DNA of 59,011 bases from contig NZ_JAZGJP010000012.1 of NCBI RefSeq assembly GCF_036408795.1, positions 1 through 59,011 on the forward strand, given 5' to 3'. The position numbers and the translations under genes were made by a program. Origin of the DNA: Olsenella_L kribbiana (GTDB lineage Bacteria > Actinomycetota > Coriobacteriia > Coriobacteriales > Atopobiaceae). The notes beneath the pieces were generated by a model. That model did no database searches. It was given only the letters and a program-made list of their open reading frames with translations, and was not told the DNA's origin. Below, one piece after another: positions 55,595 through 59,011 of this stretch. Position 1 is the first letter of the stretch. Every line of letters starts with the position of its first letter.

Positions 55595-55825
55595 GGCCCT
55601 CCTCCGCGCGACGTTGCGCTCCTTGAGGGCGTTCGCCGGGACGGCTATCTCGATGCCCTTCTCTTTCGCGTAGGAGAAGATGTCGTCTACGGCGTCATTG
55701 GTCGAGCAGACGCCGTAGACGACGATTGCCTTGAGGTCGAGCGTGTGTACGGTGAGTCGGACGAGTTCCTTGATGGCATTGCGCTCGACGGGATCGACTT
55801 CGTGGCGGTGGACGAGGACGGGACC
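55595..55825 (-). other. Open coding-like extension between amber stop and next ATG
   Basis: These 77 sense codons connect the EcsC stop (TAG, 55826-55828) to the ATG at 55594 in one frame. No usual start codon or ribosome site lies inside. A plus-strand frame also crosses the region but reads as low-complexity Asp/Val. Confidence 0.55.
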
Positions 55826-57115
55826 CTAGTGTTCGTCGACGTCTTCCATCTCCGCGGGGTCCTCGGACGCTAGCGGCTCGGGTTTCCTTTCCACTAGGTC
55901 GCGGGCGCGCTGATTTTTCTCGATGATGAAGCGTTTGTGGTAGAAAAGATCCGCGAAGTCCAGGATTCTCTTCATTTGCGCAGTGTCGAACAGCGCCCCG
56001 AAGCCCGCGCCGATGACGGGGACCATCTTCCCGACGGTCTCGAGCGTCATCTTCTGCCCAATCTGGGTGAGCGCCTTCTTGAAGACTCCGGCCTCGAGCG
56101 CCTTCTTGCCGCCGTTCTCGACTGCCTTGCGGGCAGCGCCGTTGGCAAGCGCGCGGATCTGGGCTATCGCGAGGGCGCCGCCGCCCTGCTCGACCATCGC
56201 CGACCAGCCCTTCTTCGCGGTCTGCTTGACAGCGGCTGCTTCCGCGTAGACGAGGACCTTGCCGATGTACTCGCTTGTGGCGTCAACTTTGGCCCTGGGA
56301 GCGAGGGCGCTCTGGAACACCTCGCTCGCGACGACGAGCTCGGACGGGTCGTCCTTAACGTCGTAGCCGTAGAACATGGCGACCGATTGGACAGCCCTGA
56401 AGTAGATAAGCATGCTGAGGGCGAGGTTGGCGGGCAGGCCCCAGAAGCCCGCGGCGCCCGTGCCTCCGCCTTCGGCGAGGGCTATGCCCATGTGGTGCAG
56501 CCTTTCGTTCGCAGTCACTGCGGCGACGTCGTAGGCGCGCAGCAGGCATATCTCGGAGAGCGAGGAGACCTTCTCCTCCTGCTTGCCCTCGTTGATGCGG
56601 GAAATGACGTACTCCCTGCTGACGCTCGCCTTCGCCGCCTGCTTCTCGAGTTCCCCGAATCCCTCCGCTGCCACCTTGATGGCGTTTGCCATAAGCTCTT
56701 GCTCGGTCAACCCGTTGAGGGTGTCCTTCGCGGCCTTCCCGGCCTTATTGACGAGGTCCTTCACGGGCGTGGGCACCGCCTCGCCAATCTGCTTACCGGC
56801 CTTCGCGAGGGCACCGGGCGAGGTGAGCTTCTCGTAGCGTTTCGCGAGGGTTTCAATCTCGTTGAACTCTCGCTCGTCGAGTACGGGATCCGGCATGATG
56901 TACGAGCCGTCCTCGGCGACAAGGTTCCCCTCGAATGTCTCTCCGTATTCGCCTCCGAATGCCTGGTGGGTCCTTTTTGCTCCGGCCTTGATTGCCTCGG
57001 CGCCGGCGTTCATGGCTTTTGCGCCCGCATCCGCGGCATCTGCAACACCAGCTGCCAACCTGCCTAAAAGGCCGCTATTCTTCGTGTGGCCCGAATCGAC
57101 TGTTTTGTCATCCAT
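55826..57115 (-). CDS. EcsC family protein
   Basis: Its 429 residues start MDDKTVDSGHTKNSG, with AGGAGGAG before the ATG at 57115. An Ala-rich amphipathic N-terminus leads to the EcsC domain: AASEGF-like helices, then LRAYDVAAVTANERLH, GGGTGAAGFWGLPANLALSM, VQSVAMFYGYDV and the C-terminal VPVIGAGFGALFDTAQMKRI. EcsC domains are peripheral or membrane-associated and of unknown activity. The gene ends DVDEH-TAG, after which the same frame continues open for 247 codons. GC content is again high, unlike the element to the left. Confidence 0.88.
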   Translation of the reverse strand: MDDKTVDSGHTKNSGLLGRLAAGVADAADAGAKAMNAGAEAIKAGAKRTHQAFGGEYGETFEGNLVAEDGSYIMPDPVLDEREFNEIETLAKRYEKLTSPGALAKAGKQIGEAVPTPVKDLVNKAGKAAKDTLNGLTEQELMANAIKVAAEGFGELEKQAAKASVSREYVISRINEGKQEEKVSSLSEICLLRAYDVAAVTANERLHHMGIALAEGGGTGAAGFWGLPANLALSMLIYFRAVQSVAMFYGYDVKDDPSELVVASEVFQSALAPRAKVDATSEYIGKVLVYAEAAAVKQTAKKGWSAMVEQGGGALAIAQIRALANGAARKAVENGGKKALEAGVFKKALTQIGQKMTLETVGKMVPVIGAGFGALFDTAQMKRILDFADLFYHKRFIIEKNQRARDLVERKPEPLASEDPAEMEDVDEH

Positions 57116-57200
57116 CTTCTCCTCCTGGTTTCGAGAGCTGCATTCTCTATAGGGGATGCAATTCTCGTGTGGAATCTGTTTCATTTGCAATTATCCCACC

Positions 57201-57255
57201 GTATGCGACGGGCGCATACCAGACAGAGGGTGTTGGCATCTTATGGACGCCAACA
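57201..57255. repeat. Two short inverted repeats upstream of the EcsC gene
   Basis: GTATGCG (57201-57207) faces CGCATAC (57213-57219), and TGTTGGC (57231-57237) faces GCCAACA (57249-57255). They lie ~85-140 bases before the EcsC start and could be operators. The rest of 57116-57327 shows nothing clear. Confidence 0.4.
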
Positions 57256-57327
57256 AGCATGGATGTTGCTGCGTTGTGAGGGGCTTTGAGCGCTGTGTTC
57301 GGTTGCTGCTTGTTGTTTGCGCCGTGC

Positions 57328-57420
57328 TCAGCCCCGGTCGTCGCCGGCTGCGCAGCAGGCGTAGGCCGTGGGTGTGAGGAGCCCCATGAGGAGCCCTATT
57401 CCGAAGGGCGCGAATCCCAT
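57328..57420 (-). CDS. Possible small hydrophobic Cys-containing peptide
   Basis: A 30-residue frame starts with ATG at 57420, preceded by a near-perfect ribosome site AAGGAGGTGG at good spacing. The product has one hydrophobic segment (FGIGLLMGLLTPTAYACC) and a short polar tail. It overlaps the end of the sortase fragment in another frame. The ribosome site is the main support. Confidence 0.5.
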   Translation of the reverse strand: MGFAPFGIGLLMGLLTPTAYACCAAGDDRG

Positions 57421-57711
57421 GTTTCCACCTCCTTCGCGTAGACCACGGTGCGTGAGTTGCTCGTCTGGTAGCTGCAGGTGACGAAGGCCCGGGCCTGCGC
57501 GACGTCCGCCAGCTCTTCCAGGACGACCTCGCATCGGGACAATTTGTCCCCGAGGTAGGTGTCTAGCTCCGCCGTGTCGGCGAAGTCTGTCCGCTTGCCC
57601 CCCGAGCTCGATCGCCTTCTCGCAGGTGAAGATCCGGATAGTGCGGTGCCCCTCGGCGAAGTCGCGCGAAGAGTACTGCGCGAGCGGCGCGAACATGGTG
57701 CCGTCGGACAT
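57396..57711 (-). pseudogene. Class B sortase fragment, truncated and frameshifted
   Basis: From 57711 the minus strand reads MSDGTMFAPLAQYSSRDFAE and RTIRIFTCEKAIELGG, as after the catalytic His in sortase B (normally HNM-DGTMF). At a run of six G (57598-57603) the frame changes. One base less gives KRTDFADTAELDTYLGDKL and then the catalytic Cys and Arg context VTCSYQTSNSRTVVYAKE, ending at TAG 57396-57398. The N-terminal half, with the membrane anchor and catalytic His, is missing. Sortases attach proteins to the cell wall; this copy cannot work. Confidence 0.8.
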
Positions 57712-58444
57712 GAACGACGCGGTCTACAAGTTCCGTCGCTATGAGGATGCGAGTCTTGTCTATACCGGCATCAACAAACATGAGGGCGAGAAGGTCGGCC
57801 TCTACGACGCGTCGCTATCGTATTACGACTACCTCTACGCGAAGCTGCAGGAGTCGATGGTTGTTCCCGACGGAACCGCTCTGGTCAACGATGATAAGGC
57901 GGTAGCTCCGTCTCCTGTTCCTACGGTAAGGTCCTCGGTCAGGCCGTCGACATCGGGCGTTTCAAGGCCTGCGATGAACGCAACGACGCTCGGAGAGTCG
58001 CCTGTCAAAAGGGACTGGGTCGTCGACTTCCTCGAGTCCCGCAACATCCGCATCGCTGATTGCCGCCCCAAGGGCGGAAGCCTTTGGGCAATCGGCGGCG
58101 GGGAGCTCGACACCGTCATGAACGAGCTTGCTGAGAACGGCGCACAGTTCACCTACAAGCTGGAAGGTGGCAAGGCAACGGGCTTCAAGGCCGGCTGGTG
58201 GCCCTCCGGTTATCCGAAAAAGTCCGAGCCCAAGGCATTGGAGCCCGAAGAACCAACCATCACCGAGGCGGACCTTTCCAAGATCGAGGAGGGGACTCAG
58301 GTCTTCCACAAGAGCTTCGGCTACGACGAGGTTGTCTCAATCGGCAGCGACAGAATTGCCGTGCGTTTCGACAACGATAAAAAGAAGAAAGATCGAGAAT
58401 TTATGTTCCCGTCAACCTTCTACCAAGGGATGTTGCAACTATGA
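57710..58444 (+). CDS. Protein with helicase/nuclease-type C-terminal modules, probably truncated
   Basis: The 244-residue frame starts with ATG at 57710 but lacks a clear ribosome site and begins exactly where the sortase fragment ends, so its true N-terminus was probably lost. About residues 105-165 form a small module (WVVDFLESRNIRIADCRPKG, then SLWAIGGGELDTVMNEL, then GWWPSGYPK) seen at the ends of helicase-like or restriction-type proteins. The C-terminal ~60 residues (GTQVFHKSFGYDEVVSIGSD, then FPSTFYQGMLQL) form another common end module. The stop overlaps the XRE start (ATGA). Confidence 0.6.
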   Translation: MNDAVYKFRRYEDASLVYTGINKHEGEKVGLYDASLSYYDYLYAKLQESMVVPDGTALVNDDKAVAPSPVPTVRSSVRPSTSGVSRPAMNATTLGESPVKRDWVVDFLESRNIRIADCRPKGGSLWAIGGGELDTVMNELAENGAQFTYKLEGGKATGFKAGWWPSGYPKKSEPKALEPEEPTITEADLSKIEEGTQVFHKSFGYDEVVSIGSDRIAVRFDNDKKKKDREFMFPSTFYQGMLQL

Positions 58445-58615
58445 GATCAGCAGACGCCATAAAGTCGATACTTGAGGAGCAGGGACGTTCCCAACGTTCC
58501 CTTGCCATTGATCTCGGCCTCACTCCGCAGGCGCTAGATCAGCGCCTGAAGTCAAAGACTATGAAGGTGGAGACCTTGTGCCAAACGGCAGCACAGCTCG
58601 TTGGGCGCAACCTTG
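58441..58615 (+). pseudogene. XRE-type HTH regulator cut by an insertion-sequence remnant
   Basis: Residues 1-57 form a Cro/C1-type helix-turn-helix (QGRSQRSLAIDLGLTPQALD, then QRLKSKTMKVETLCQTAAQL). After about base 58,615 the frame runs on to 58764 only as nonsense over antisense transposase sequence. It is translationally coupled to the preceding gene by ATGA. The break point is approximate. Confidence 0.65.
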
Positions 58616-58787
58616 GGCTTCCGTCCTGGCCAATCGGGCCGCGGGGCCTCCTGTGCTTCCTCTCGCACACGATGCCGAACTTCCTCATGATGCGCTGCAC
58701 CTTCCTGCGGCTCATCCTGACCTTCTGCCCGCGGGCCAGGCAGTCGACAATCTGCTGTGTTTGATAGCCTCGGAGTTGCGGGTTCAC
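58616..58787 (-). mobile_element. IS3-family transposase (OrfB) remnant
   Basis: On the minus strand the frame reads YQTQQIVDCLARGQKVRMSR and then KVQRIMRKFGIVCERKHRRP, the conserved region just before the DDE domain of IS3-type OrfB. Only ~50 codons remain, with no catalytic residues and no terminal repeats visible. Confidence 0.68.
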
Positions 58788-58835
58788 TTCTGCTTGAAGG
58801 ACAAACCCCGTAACGATTATCAGTGAGGCTCCTAT

Positions 58836-59011
58836 TTGCTGTCAAGGGTTGATTCAATAGATTTCCATCGCCCATCGGAAGCTATCGATTGGTGGATTGA
58901 ATTTGTAAGCGCAACACTGCAATCCGAAGCGCAACGGTTGCAGCAAGTCCTGCAAAATGTGCCGGAAGCGTTGCGGCAAGGCGTGCAATTCGGCCTTCCG
59001 GAGCATCCGGG
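58836..59011 (+). CDS. Possible 5' end of a gene running off the window
   Basis: A frame open from TTG at 58836 to the window end reads LSRVDSIDFHRPSEAIDWW and QRLQQVLQNVPEALRQGVQF. Codon use is lower in GC than around it. The ribosome site (GTGAGG) is weak and the start uncertain. No family is recognised from ~58 residues. Confidence 0.4.
   Translation, partial: MLSRVDSIDFHRPSEAIDWWIEFVSATLQSEAQRLQQVLQNVPEALRQGVQFGLPEHP

Noticed and set aside
55538..55873. A 111-codon plus-strand frame opposite the EcsC/toxin-like junction
   Set aside because: It is Asp/Val-rich, starts without a ribosome site, and the minus-strand frame has better protein character.
54783..57115. Assigning the EcsC locus as a proven toxin-immunity system
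   Set aside because: The nuclease likeness is faint and judged by eye only, and no immunity family is recognised; it is kept as a hypothesis.

Overview
The window reads as a high-GC Actinomycetota chromosome, most likely class Coriobacteriia (an Olsenella/Atopobium-like relative). The pointers are GC-rich codon use with frequent TAG stops, a SARP/BTAD-type regulator, prfB without its programmed frameshift, a TsaB-RimI-TsaD fusion, and gram-positive surface genes (LCP protein, a sortase fragment). This placement is inferred from gene content, not from a database search.

Bases 1-45,675 are housekeeping chromosome. They open with the 3' end of a 5S rRNA, then a BTAD regulator, secA-prfB-YitT, split transketolase, ftsE-ftsX, and an RNA/protein quality-control run (rnr, a TPR protein, smpB, flavin reductase, rubredoxin-like protein, a DUF1275 protein and tmRNA). 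A ThrE-type exporter, a patatin-like protein and rplM-rpsI follow. Next come a D-2-hydroxyacid dehydrogenase pseudogene, glmS-acpS-nnr-alr-udg4-tsaE-tsaBD, a polar amino-acid ABC transporter, nadE, groES-groL, a double-ferredoxin protein, ychF, an LCP cell-wall ligase on the minus strand, and guaA. Most neighbours overlap by 1-23 bases or sit a few bases apart, and strong hairpins separate the transcription units.

Bases ~45,661-54,285 are an integrated element, visibly richer in A/T, inserted at the 3' end of guaA. It starts with a tyrosine integrase and carries a serine recombinase, a ribbon-helix-helix protein, an excisionase-like HTH protein, several unknown proteins, and an exported cargo of three predicted lipoproteins plus a zinc-ribbon membrane protein. 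Candidate att cores encode the guaA C-terminus I-E-W-E-stop at both ends (45,661 and 54,271), with a third partial copy just before the integrase.

Bases 54,286-59,011 are a patchwork of accessory gene fragments. An EcsC-family gene is separated by a single in-frame amber codon from a downstream open frame whose C-terminus looks toxin-like, followed by a small possible immunity protein. Beyond it lie a truncated, frameshifted class B sortase, a probably truncated gene ending in two small C-terminal modules, an XRE regulator cut by an IS3-type transposase remnant, and a partial reading frame at the window edge.

The best candidates for undescribed biology are the amber-split EcsC/toxin-like locus, the lipoprotein cargo bracketed by repeated terminators, a possible conformational switch in the groES leader, tandem operators before glmS, and a release factor 2 with SPT in place of SPF.
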